Of a stretch of DNA of 64,000 nt, positions 17,305 through 25,431 are shown piece by piece. Numbering within the stretch: position 1 is the stretch's first letter; each line of letters starts with the position of its first letter. The translations under genes and the position numbers were made by a program. The notes beneath the pieces are model-generated. The model worked only from the letters and a program-made list of their open reading frames with translations, ran no database searches and was not told the origin of the DNA. Source of the stretch: Azorhizobium caulinodans ORS 571 (GTDB lineage Bacteria; Pseudomonadota; Alphaproteobacteria; Rhizobiales; Xanthobacteraceae); assembly GCF_000010525.1 (NCBI RefSeq), contig NC_009937.1:749501-813500 (forward strand), written 5' to 3'.

Positions 17305-20300
17305 TCAGGGCGCGGCTGTCGCTCCGGCATAATCGATGAGCTTGCGTCGCAGGGCGGGCAGGTTCGGCTTCTGCTTCTCGAAGCCCACCCAGTCGCCGGG
17401 GATGGCCGCGAAGATCTCGTCCCGCAGGGCCTTGGCCTTCGGATCGCTCGCCGCCCGTCCGTCCAGCCATTGGAGCAGGCGCAGGTCGGTGATGCCGTCG
17501 CCGGTGGCCACCACCATGGCGTCGACGGTCGGCACGCTCTGGCAGCGGTCGGCGGTGAGGGGCAGGAACATGAAGTCCGGCTCGCGCCCGTCCGTCGGGT
17601 CGGACGGGTCGGCGGTGGCGGCGCGGGCGTGCCACTGGATGTAGCCTTCCGCCCCCACGCGCCAGAGCAGGAAGCCCGCCGCCGCCTCGATGTCCGGCAT
17701 GTTGTAGAGCCAGGGCGTGATGCCCTGCGCCTTCAGGTCGGCGAAGTCGCGGGCCGAGACGCCGAAGCCGGTGTTGACCAGCACGGTGTCGAAGAAGGGC
17801 AGGAAGGGCTTGTCCTTGATGTCGTTGAGCTGGCCCGCGATCTTCGCCTTGGGGGCATAGACGCGGATGGCGTCGCGCAGGCGCTTCAGGTCCATCATGG
17901 GGCTCTGGAGATTCTGCGGCTCGTCGGCGATGGACCAGAGCGGCAGCGGCAGGCCGGCGGCGGTGAGCGCCGCTTCGGTGGCGCCGATATTCTCGCCCAT
18001 GGCCTGTACGCCCACCTTGTCGGCCAGCAGCTTCACCGAGACATAATCGAAGAAGGGCGGCGAGAAGCCGGCATCCTTGGCGAGGCGCGTCTGCTCCAGA
18101 TAGCGGGCGCGCTGGTCGGCGGTCGGCGTCACGAGGTCGGGTGAGAGGCCGGTGAGCCCGAAGCGGCGTAGGGCCTTCAGATCACAGGCCATCAGCCGGT
18201 CGGCGGTGGCGGGCTTGGGCGGGAACCAGAAGTCCGGATTGGGCGCGGCCATGTAATAGCCCACCGGCGTCGCGGTGGCGGGCAGGGTGACCGGCGCCAC
18301 CTCCACATCCGCCCGCGCTTCCACGCTGGCCCCGCCGATGTTCATGGCCAGCACCACCGGCAGGGTGCCGCTTGCCGTTTCGGGCACGGTGAAGGTCACA
18401 TTCATGCGGCGGGGAATGCCGGCGGCGATGCGCAGGCGGGTGAGGTCGCCTTCCAGCACGTCCGAGGTGATGGAGAGCGAATTCTCGCCGCCACCCCGGC
18501 GCATATAGGTCCACTTGCCCCAGCGCACTTCGCCTGTGATGCCCTCCGGCAGCTTCAGGGCCACGTCCGGATTGGCGTCGCTCTGGTCGGAGAAGGCGAG
18601 GAAGTCGATGGAGACCATCTGGCCGCGCAGGGCCTTGAGGCGCGTCTGTGTGGGCAGGTTCGGGTCCCAGAAGGGATGCTGGCTGCGGGGCGTGCCATAG
18701 GGCAGCACGCGCAGGGTGGTGCCCTGGGCGAGCTTCGGGTCCACCGGCTTGTCCACCACCGGCCAGCGCTCCATGTAGCGCCCGCGCCGCCAGGCTTCCA
18801 CCGCCTCGGCCGCCGCCGTGGAGGCGCCGGGGGCAATCACCATGGCGGCGATATAGCCGTCGTTCGGCGGCTGGTCGGAGGAGATCTGCACCGTGATCTT
18901 CCCGTCGATCACCGGCACGGTGGCGGTGACGAGACCGGCGCGGCGGGAGGCATAGACTTCCCACGGGTCGCCATCGATCATCGCCTCCTTCCAGAGGCCG
19001 CGATGGAAGACCTTCTCCACCCACTCGTCGGGCCGGTAGTCCTCCTTCAGCGCCACCTGACCATTGATGATGAAGGTGCGGTGGAGGGAGTGGGGGAAGT
19101 ATTCCCACTCGCCCTGATCCTCGGTCCAGAGCGAGATTGTGGCGGTGTCGCTCTTCGTCCAGGGCACGGTGATGGTGCGCACGCCATTGAGGCCGCTGGA
19201 CAGCAGAGGGTCGTTCTGCGTTCGCACGAGATCGCGGCCGGCGGGGGAGAGGCGGAGATCGTTCCGCGTCACCGTCTCGAAGCCGGGCACGGACACGTCC
19301 GCCGGGCCGAAGCGCAAGCCGAGGGCGTCCTTGGGCAGCGGGCTGCCGCCGGCCACATGCACGTCGCCGAGCCGGATGGGGCCTTCTCCGTCGCCCAGCG
19401 AGATGACGAAGCGGGCGACCCTGGTGCGGTCGAGCCGCGCCTTGGAGGGCGTCACCCAGGAACTCACCGGCGAGCGGAAGGTGAAGGGGCCGGGTGGCAC
19501 CGTCACCGTGGCATTGACGCGGGAATTCCAGTTCTTCGAATTCACGTCGTCGATGCGCAGATAGAGGGTGATGGGCTTGCTGTCCGTATTGGTGCCCGTG
19601 ACCACCACCTCCTGATCCTGCGCGAAGGACATCGGCGGATAGAATTCCTGCTCGGCGGTGGTGCGCGCGCCCTTCAGCCAGCTCTGGCCCATCTTGGCTT
19701 CGTTCGCCGCGCCGCCGGTGGAGCCGGTGGTGTCGCCCGCGCCGGGGCGGTTCTCGATGCTGGCGCTGGCGATCTGCGCTGCGGGCTGGTTTTCCGGCGA
19801 GAACAGGATGATGCGGGTGATGGCCTTGATGTCCATCTCTCGTTTGTTCTGATCGGCCAGCCCCTTGAAGGGCACCACCCACTCGAAGGGGCCGGGCGGC
19901 ACGGATTTCGCCATGCCGAAGCGCGAACCCCAGTCCTTGGAGGCGCTGTCGTCGATGCGCAGGTCCACCTCGATGGCGCTGCCGGTGGGGTTGCTGCCCT
20001 TGATGACGAGCGCATCGTCCGGCCCGAAGGCACGGGGCGGGGCGTAATTCTGCTCCAGCGCCGGGCTGGTGCTGGCATCGGTGAACAGAGCGGCATTGGC
20101 TCGCGCGGGCGCGGCACCGGGCGCAGAACCGGCTGCCGCCGCTGGCTGCGGCCGGCGCTCCAGCGTCACGCTCGCGATCTGCGCGGCCGGCAGGTTCTCG
20201 GGCGAGAAGAGGATGATGCGGGTGATGGCATTGATGTCCATCGCCCTCTTGTTCTGGTCGGTCAGGCCCTTGAAGGGCACCACCCATTCGAACGGGCCGG

Positions 20301-20709
20301 GCGGCACCGTCTTCACCCCGCCGAAGCGCGAGCCCCAGTCCTTGGAGGCGCTGTCGTCGATGCGCAGGTCCACCTCCACGAAATCATTGGAGGCGTTGCG
20401 GCCCTTGATGACCAGCACGTCGTCGGGGCCGAAGGCATGGGGCGGGGCATAATTCTGCTCCAGCGCCGGCGCGGTGCGGGTGTTGGCAAAGAGGACCGCG
20501 CCGGATGCGGCCGGGGCGGATGCGGGCGGCGGGGCGGAGGTGTCGAGCGTGCTCTGGGTCTTGCGGGTCAGCGCCCGCTCGATCCGCTCATAGGAGAGCT
20601 TCTCCCAGATATCCGGCCGGAACACCGCGACGCCCATGACCACGCTGGCCATGACGCCGAGCATGGCGCCCCAGGCAAAGCCGCTGAGCCACAGCCGGAT
20701 CTTGCCCAT
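17305..20709 (-). CDS. Large membrane-anchored protein with repeated beta modules and glycosidase-like C-terminus, function unknown
   Basis: 1134 residues from the ATG at 20709 (GGGAGAGG upstream). One N-terminal membrane segment (about residues 8-30, LSGFAWGAMLGVMASVVMGVAVF) probably anchors a large periplasmic part. Residues 71-187 and 207-322 are near-identical modules sharing VEVDLRIDDSASKDWGSRF and PPGPFEWVVPFKGL; residues 342-454 are a diverged third copy. They resemble carbohydrate-binding beta-sandwiches. A central region of about 400 residues follows. The C-terminal domain (about 820-1134) has LWSIADEPQN with Asp929-Glu930, like the acidic D-E-P motif of DUF4091-type glycoside hydrolases. 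This suggests action on an envelope or extracellular polysaccharide, but no family can be named with confidence. Confidence 0.75.
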   Translation of the reverse strand: MGKIRLWLSGFAWGAMLGVMASVVMGVAVFRPDIWEKLSYERIERALTRKTQSTLDTSAPPPASAPAASGAVLFANTRTAPALEQNYAPPHAFGPDDVLVIKGRNASNDFVEVDLRIDDSASKDWGSRFGGVKTVPPGPFEWVVPFKGLTDQNKRAMDINAITRIILFSPENLPAAQIASVTLERRPQPAAAAGSAPGAAPARANAALFTDASTSPALEQNYAPPRAFGPDDALVIKGSNPTGSAIEVDLRIDDSASKDWGSRFGMAKSVPPGPFEWVVPFKGLADQNKREMDIKAITRIILFSPENQPAAQIASASIENRPGAGDTTGSTGGAANEAKMGQSWLKGARTTAEQEFYPPMSFAQDQEVVVTGTNTDSKPITLYLRIDDVNSKNWNSRVNATVTVPPGPFTFRSPVSSWVTPSKARLDRTRVARFVISLGDGEGPIRLGDVHVAGGSPLPKDALGLRFGPADVSVPGFETVTRNDLRLSPAGRDLVRTQNDPLLSSGLNGVRTITVPWTKSDTATISLWTEDQGEWEYFPHSLHRTFIINGQVALKEDYRPDEWVEKVFHRGLWKEAMIDGDPWEVYASRRAGLVTATVPVIDGKITVQISSDQPPNDGYIAAMVIAPGASTAAAEAVEAWRRGRYMERWPVVDKPVDPKLAQGTTLRVLPYGTPRSQHPFWDPNLPTQTRLKALRGQMVSIDFLAFSDQSDANPDVALKLPEGITGEVRWGKWTYMRRGGGENSLSITSDVLEGDLTRLRIAAGIPRRMNVTFTVPETASGTLPVVLAMNIGGASVEARADVEVAPVTLPATATPVGYYMAAPNPDFWFPPKPATADRLMACDLKALRRFGLTGLSPDLVTPTADQRARYLEQTRLAKDAGFSPPFFDYVSVKLLADKVGVQAMGENIGATEAALTAAGLPLPLWSIADEPQNLQSPMMDLKRLRDAIRVYAPKAKIAGQLNDIKDKPFLPFFDTVLVNTGFGVSARDFADLKAQGITPWLYNMPDIEAAAGFLLWRVGAEGYIQWHARAATADPSDPTDGREPDFMFLPLTADRCQSVPTVDAMVVATGDGITDLRLLQWLDGRAASDPKAKALRDEIFAAIPGDWVGFEKQKPNLPALRRKLIDYAGATAAP
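19744..20499 (-). repeat. Two tandem near-identical modules inside the 1134-residue protein gene
   Basis: DNA at 20149-20499 (residues 71-187) and 19744-20091 (residues 207-322) encodes the same module with long stretches identical or nearly so in DNA, for example around CCCAGTCCTTGGAGGCGCTG in both copies. The similarity indicates a recent internal duplication or continuing gene conversion. A third, older copy lies at about 19348-19686. Confidence 0.85.
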
Positions 20710-20904
20710 GTTACCTCTCCCGCAGGCCGCCAATGGCCCTCTTCGGCTCTAGACCATCGTCCCGCGCAGGAAAAGGCGATGGCGCATGTGCGGCTGGGAA
20801 AATGGCGGCGTGCGGTGTCGCGCCTGTGACCCCGCGGCGCGAAGCTGCGCCATGCTTCCGCCGAAGTCCCCCGCCATGCCTCGACCGGCGACAAGCGGGG
20901 TTTC

Positions 20905-21540
20905 ATGCGGCAGCGATTCGCGTTTCTTCTGGCGGCAGCCCTGAGCTGCCTTGGCGCGGGCGTGGCCGAGGCGCATCCCCACGTGTGGGTGACCATGCGC
21001 ACCACCATCCTGTTCGATCCGCAGGGCAATTTCGTTGGCCTCAGGAACGACTGGACCTTCGACGAGGCCTTCACCGCCTTCGCGCTCCAGGGTTTCCCGA
21101 AGGATGCCAACGGCAATTACGCCAAAGAGACGCTGGCGCCGCTCGCCGAGGTGAACGTCACCTCGCTGAAGGAATATGACTATTTCGCCCACGGCAAGAC
21201 GGCCAAGGCGAAGATGGCCTTCAAGGATCCGGTCGATTACTCGCTGACCTTCGACAAGGACCTGCTGACGCTGCATTTCACCTTGCCGGTGGCCAAGCCC
21301 GTGCCCTCCAAGGGCTCGCTGACCTTCGAGCTCTATGACCCGACCTATTTCGTCTCTTTCGATTTCGAGGAGAAGGACCCGGTGCGCCTCGAAGGCGCGC
21401 CCGCCGGCTGCACCTTCTCGGTGGTGACGCCGAGCCAGCCGCAGACCATGCAGGTGGACGAGAGCTTCTTCACGAACCTCACCTCGTCCAGCACCTATGG
21501 CGCCCAATATGCCGACAAGATCCTGGTGAAGTGTCCCTGA
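20905..21540 (+). CDS. Periplasmic DUF1007 family protein, partner of a NicO-type metal transporter
   Basis: 211 residues. A signal peptide (MRQRFAFLLAAALSCLGAGVAEA) is followed at once by HPHVWV, the conserved start of mature DUF1007 proteins, whose histidines could bind metal. Other family stretches are FDEAFTAFALQGFPKD and FELYDPTYFVSFDF. The stop codon shares its last base with the ATG of the transporter gene (TGATG), so the two are translationally coupled. In Haemophilus a DUF1007/NicO pair (ZevAB) has been linked to zinc; in other bacteria nickel or cobalt is assumed. The metal here is not known. Confidence 0.85.
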   Translation: MRQRFAFLLAAALSCLGAGVAEAHPHVWVTMRTTILFDPQGNFVGLRNDWTFDEAFTAFALQGFPKDANGNYAKETLAPLAEVNVTSLKEYDYFAHGKTAKAKMAFKDPVDYSLTFDKDLLTLHFTLPVAKPVPSKGSLTFELYDPTYFVSFDFEEKDPVRLEGAPAGCTFSVVTPSQPQTMQVDESFFTNLTSSSTYGAQYADKILVKCP

Positions 21541-22535
21541 TGACCGCCTCCCGCGCCCGCTTCCTCCGATTGCTCATTCTGGCATGTGTGGGGGCGGGTA
21601 CGGCGCTTGCCCTTGCGGAGCCCGCCGTGGCTCAGGCCTTCGGGCAGGCGGGAGCCAAGACGACCCCCTTCGGCCTCGGCGGGGGCGGCCCGGCGCCCAC
21701 CGGCTTCACCGGCTATCTCATCGCCAAGCAGAGCGAGTTCTATCGCGCCCTCATCCAGGCCGTGCGTGCCGCCAAGGCGGATGGCCATGCGCTCTATTTG
21801 CTGGCGGGCCTCTCCTTCGGTTATGGCGTCTTCCACGCCGCCGGCCCCGGCCACGGCAAGGCGGTGATCTCCTCTTATCTGCTGGCGGACGGCGGCACGC
21901 TGCGGCGGGGCGCGCTGCTGGCGCTGGGTTCGGGCATGGTGCAGGCCATCGCCGCCGTGCTGTTCGTGGGTGTGATGGCGCTGCTGCTCGGCTCCACCGC
22001 CGCCACCATGGCGCAGGCGATGAACTGGGTGGAGATCGCGGCCTATGGCGGCATCGCCCTCTTCGGCGCGCTGCTGGCGCTCACCAAGGCGCGGGCGCTC
22101 ATCGGCGTGCTGCGCGGCAGCCCCACCCATGTGCATGACGCCGAATGCGGCTGCGGTGACAGCCATGCGCCGGACCCGCGCCTGCTGGACGGGCGCGGCG
22201 GCTGGAAGCGGGCGGCGGTGGCGGTGATCTCCGCCGGCGCGCGGCCCTGCTCGGGCGCCATCCTCGTGCTCACCTTCGCTTTGTCGCAGGGCGTGTTCCT
22301 GACCGGCGTTGCGTCCGCCTTCGCCATGGGGCTCGGTACGGCGCTCACCGTCACCGCCATCGCGGCGCTGGCGGTGTACGGCAAGCGGCTCGCGGTGCGC
22401 CTTGCGGTGCTCGCCTCCGGACGGGGCACGGCGCTGATGCTGGTGGTGGAACTGGGCGCGGCCGTGCTCGTCTGCCTGTTCGGCCTTGCCCTCCTCACCG
22501 GCTATGCGGTGAGCGAGCGTCTGCTGCCGGGCTGA
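21540..22535 (+). CDS. NicO/RcnA-type nickel, cobalt or zinc transporter
   Basis: 331 residues from the ATG at 21540 (overlapping the previous stop); an in-frame GTG nine bases earlier is less likely. A signal-like N-terminal segment precedes about six membrane helices. Family motifs are FGYGVFHAAGPGHGKAVISSY (His residues in a membrane helix) and ISAGARPCSGAILVL. Between these a hydrophilic loop is rich in metal ligands: His197, His199, Cys203, Cys205 and His209. The fold fits the high-capacity transporters of the NicO group; direction of transport is not evident. Confidence 0.87.
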   Translation: MTASRARFLRLLILACVGAGTALALAEPAVAQAFGQAGAKTTPFGLGGGGPAPTGFTGYLIAKQSEFYRALIQAVRAAKADGHALYLLAGLSFGYGVFHAAGPGHGKAVISSYLLADGGTLRRGALLALGSGMVQAIAAVLFVGVMALLLGSTAATMAQAMNWVEIAAYGGIALFGALLALTKARALIGVLRGSPTHVHDAECGCGDSHAPDPRLLDGRGGWKRAAVAVISAGARPCSGAILVLTFALSQGVFLTGVASAFAMGLGTALTVTAIAALAVYGKRLAVRLAVLASGRGTALMLVVELGAAVLVCLFGLALLTGYAVSERLLPG

Positions 22536-22589
22536 CGGGCGCTTGAGTCCGGCCGATGGCTCAGGCTGAATGCCGCCGGGGAGGACGCC

Positions 22590-23435
22590 ATGGCCGACGA
22601 CATCATCCGCACGCTGACGCCCGCCGAGGTGGACCTCGCGGTGGACTGGGCCGCACGGGAGGGCTGGAATCCCGGCCTGCACGACGCGCCCGCCTTCCTC
22701 GCGCAGGACCCGGAGGGTTTCCTCGGCCTCTTCCGCGATGGCGAACTGGTCGCCTGCATTTCGCTCGTCACCTATGGCGCGGCCTATGCCTTCCTCGGTT
22801 TCTACATCTGCCGGCCGGATCTGCGTGGGCAAGGGCTGGGGTGGACGCTCTGGCAGGCGGGCATGGCCCGGCTCGGCGGGCGCACCGTCGGCCTCGACGG
22901 CGTGGTGGCGCAACAGGACAATTACAAGAAATCGGGCTTCGTCCTCGCCCATCGCAATGTGCGCCATGGCGGGGTCGCCCGCCGGGTGGCGGGTGATCCC
23001 GAGGTGCGCCTGCGGCCGGTGGCAACGGACCTGATGCCCGCGCTCATCGCCTATGACACCGCCTGCGTGCCCGCCGCCCGCCCAGATTTTCTCAAGCACT
23101 GGCTCGCCCCGCCGGACGGGCTCGCTCTGATGGCGGGCAATGGGGAGCGGGTGCTCGGCTATGGCGTCATCCGCCATGCGCGGACCGGCTGGCGGATCGG
23201 CCCGCTCTTTGCGCAGGCTCCGGGCGTCGCCGGCGCGCTCCTGAACGCGCTGGCGGATCATGCGGGCGGGGCGGACGTCTTCATCGACGTGCCCGAGCCC
23301 AATGGCGCGGCGCTGGCGCTGGTCGAGGCGGCCGGGCTCGTCCCGGTGTTCGAGACCGCCCGCATGTACAAGGGCGATGCGCCCGTTCTGCCGCTCGATG
23401 CCATCTACGGCATCACCACGCTGGAACTCGGGTGA
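22590..23435 (+). CDS. GNAT family N-acetyltransferase with second C-terminal domain
   Basis: 281 residues. The N-terminal half is a GNAT domain: the acetyl-CoA loop is CRPDLRGQGLGWTLWQAGM, after the strand LVACISLVTYGAAYAFLGFY. The C-terminal half (from about residue 140) resembles the extra GNAT-like domain of YitH-type proteins (GNGERVLGYGVIRHARTGW and FIDVPEPNGAALALVEAAGL). The acceptor substrate is unknown. It stands 54 bp after the transporter gene on the same strand and converges with the LysR gene 10 bp away. Confidence 0.85.
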   Translation: MADDIIRTLTPAEVDLAVDWAAREGWNPGLHDAPAFLAQDPEGFLGLFRDGELVACISLVTYGAAYAFLGFYICRPDLRGQGLGWTLWQAGMARLGGRTVGLDGVVAQQDNYKKSGFVLAHRNVRHGGVARRVAGDPEVRLRPVATDLMPALIAYDTACVPAARPDFLKHWLAPPDGLALMAGNGERVLGYGVIRHARTGWRIGPLFAQAPGVAGALLNALADHAGGADVFIDVPEPNGAALALVEAAGLVPVFETARMYKGDAPVLPLDAIYGITTLELG

Positions 23436-23445
23436 TGGCCTGTCG

Positions 23446-24357
23446 CTATGGCAGCCGCAGGCCCTTCTCCCAGAAGGGCGGGCTGCCGAAGGCGCGGCGC
23501 AGGTGCTCGATGAGCGCGCGCAGCTTGGCGGAGGCGGAACGGTCCAGCGGATAGGCCGCGTGCAGTTGTGCGCCTTCCGCTGGCACGCCCACATCCACCA
23601 CCTTCAGCGTCCCCGCCGCCAGTTCCTCATGACAGAGGAAGGTCGGCAGGAGCGCGAGGCCGAGCCCGGCCACGGCGGCGCCGCGCATCATCACGCCGTT
23701 GTTCACCCGAAGGCCGGGACGCGGACGCACCGCCACCGCCCCGGAGGGTGTTTCAAAGCGCCAGTCGGTCTCGCGATTGGCGTAGAGGATGGCGCGGTGG
23801 GCCGAAAGGGCGTCGAGGCTCGCCGGCGCTTCATGAGCTTCCAGATAGGCGGGGGCGGCCACGAGAAAGCGCCGGCTGGTGGCGAGCCGGCGGGCGGCGA
23901 GCCGCGTGTCATGCACCTGCCCGTGGCGGATCACCAGATCGAAGCCATCCGTCACCACATCCACGAAGCGGTCGTCCAGTTCCAGCGTCAGCTCGATGCC
24001 GGGATGGGCGGCGAGAAAGGGGTGAAGCGCCCGGCCGAGATGCAGCGTGCCGAAGCTGACGGGCGCGGACACCCGCAAGGGGCCGGCGAGGAGGCTTTTC
24101 TGCTCGGCGATCTCGGCCACCGCCTCCTCCGCCTCGCGCAGCAGGCGGCGCCCGCGGGTGAGGAAGGCGGTGCCGGCCTCGGTGAGGGCGAGGCGACGGG
24201 TGCTGCGCTGCATGAGGCGGGCGCCCAGCAGCCGCTCAAGCTCCGCCAGCCGCTCGCTGACCACCGATTTCGCAAGGCCAAGCCGCCGTGCCGCCTCCGA
24301 AATCGAGCCGGCGTCTGCCACCGCCACGAAGGCGGCTACCCCGTCGAGCTTGAGCAT
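23446..24357 (-). CDS. LysR family transcriptional regulator
   Basis: 303 residues. The N-terminal winged helix-turn-helix (residues 1-60) includes GVAAFVAVADAGSISEAARR and LGLAKSVVSERLAELERLLG; the effector-binding domain follows (about 90-295). It is transcribed divergently from the alpha/beta hydrolase gene at 24504 across about 145 bp, the classic arrangement for a LysR regulator and its target, so it probably controls that hydrolase. The effector is unknown. Confidence 0.93.
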   Translation of the reverse strand: MLKLDGVAAFVAVADAGSISEAARRLGLAKSVVSERLAELERLLGARLMQRSTRRLALTEAGTAFLTRGRRLLREAEEAVAEIAEQKSLLAGPLRVSAPVSFGTLHLGRALHPFLAAHPGIELTLELDDRFVDVVTDGFDLVIRHGQVHDTRLAARRLATSRRFLVAAPAYLEAHEAPASLDALSAHRAILYANRETDWRFETPSGAVAVRPRPGLRVNNGVMMRGAAVAGLGLALLPTFLCHEELAAGTLKVVDVGVPAEGAQLHAAYPLDRSASAKLRALIEHLRRAFGSPPFWEKGLRLP

Positions 24358-24503
24358 TGTTCGAATAATCCGTAAACGGGTTTCGCCTTCTGCCGGCTAA
24401 CCCGGACAATGGAGCTTTGCCATTCTCCTGTCCAGAGACACGGTCGTCCCGCCACGCAGGCTCCGAGAGCAGCGACGGGAGACCCGGACAGAGGATGACG
24501 ACC

Positions 24504-25373
24504 ATGACCCAAACCACGAACAGTCTCGTGTTTCCCGACACGTTCCAGATCCGCGACATTCCCACCAACGGCACCACGCTCCACGTCCGCACGGGCGGGA
24601 AGGGGCCGGCCGTCCTGCTACTCCACGGCTATGGCGAGACCGGCGACATGTGGGTGCCGCTTGCCGCGGATCTCGCCGCCGATCACTTCGTCATCGTCCC
24701 GGACCTGCGCGGCATGGGCCGCTCCGCAAAGCCTGAGGGCGGCTATGACAAAAAGACCCAGGGGCAGGACATGGCCGGGCTGCTCGATGCCCTCGGCATT
24801 GCGGCGGTGGATCTCGTCACCCACGACATCGGCAACATGGTCGGCTTCGCCTTCGCCGCGCAGCATCGCGACCGGGTGCACAGCTTCGTTCTGATCGACG
24901 CGCCCTTGCCCGGCGTGGGGCCATGGGAGGAGATCCTGAAGAACCCGCTGCTGTGGCATTTCCGCTTCGGCGGGCCGGACATGGAGCGCCTCGTGGCCGG
25001 TCGCGAGCGTATCTATCTCGACCGCTTCTGGAACGAGTTCTCGGCCACGCCCGCCCGCTTCAGCGAGGCCGCGCGGGAGCATTATGCGGCGCTCTATGCG
25101 CAGCCCGGCGCCATGCATGCGGGCTTTTCCCAGTTCGCCGCCTTCGATCAGGACGCCATCGACAATCAGGCCTTCCTGAAGGCGGGCAAGCTGACCATTC
25201 CGGTGCTCGCGCTCGGCGGAGAGAAATCCTTCGGCCTCGGCATGGGGCAGGTGATGGCCTTTGCGGCGGAGGACGTGACGAGCGGCGTGGTGCCGGATGC
25301 CGGCCACTGGATCATGGAGGAAAACCCCGCCGCCACGGTGGCGCTGGTGCGCGACTTCCTGCCGAAGGCTTGA
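24504..25373 (+). CDS. Alpha/beta hydrolase, epoxide hydrolase/haloacetate dehalogenase-like
   Basis: 289 residues from the ATG at 24504, which has AGAGG at a good distance; an in-frame ATG nine bases earlier is the alternative. Motifs: HGYGETGDMW (oxyanion loop), VTHDIGNMVGFAFA with Asp as nucleophile, and DAGHWIMEE with the catalytic His. A nucleophilic Asp separates it from serine esterases and places it with epoxide hydrolases and haloalkane or haloacetate dehalogenases. The divergent LysR gene probably regulates it. Xanthobacter-like organisms are known for such enzymes, but the substrate cannot be read here. Confidence 0.82.
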   Translation: MTQTTNSLVFPDTFQIRDIPTNGTTLHVRTGGKGPAVLLLHGYGETGDMWVPLAADLAADHFVIVPDLRGMGRSAKPEGGYDKKTQGQDMAGLLDALGIAAVDLVTHDIGNMVGFAFAAQHRDRVHSFVLIDAPLPGVGPWEEILKNPLLWHFRFGGPDMERLVAGRERIYLDRFWNEFSATPARFSEAAREHYAALYAQPGAMHAGFSQFAAFDQDAIDNQAFLKAGKLTIPVLALGGEKSFGLGMGQVMAFAAEDVTSGVVPDAGHWIMEENPAATVALVRDFLPKA

Positions 25374-25382
25374 AACTGCGGC

Positions 25383-25412
25383 AAAGGCCCGGCGTCTGCG
25401 TGCCGGGCCTTT
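25383..25412. terminator. Bidirectional terminator between convergent genes
   Basis: An 11-bp perfect inverted repeat (arms AAAGGCCCGGC and GCCGGGCCTTT, 8-nt loop) starts 10 bp after the hydrolase stop and ends 20 bp from the ior stop. A/T flanks on both sides suit termination of both genes. Confidence 0.75.
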
Positions 25413-25431
25413 CGCTATCGGGCGGTCGCCC

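Noticed and set aside
24358-24503. Specific LysR binding box in the divergent spacer
   Set aside because: Several loose T-N11-A matches exist, none clearly better than chance.
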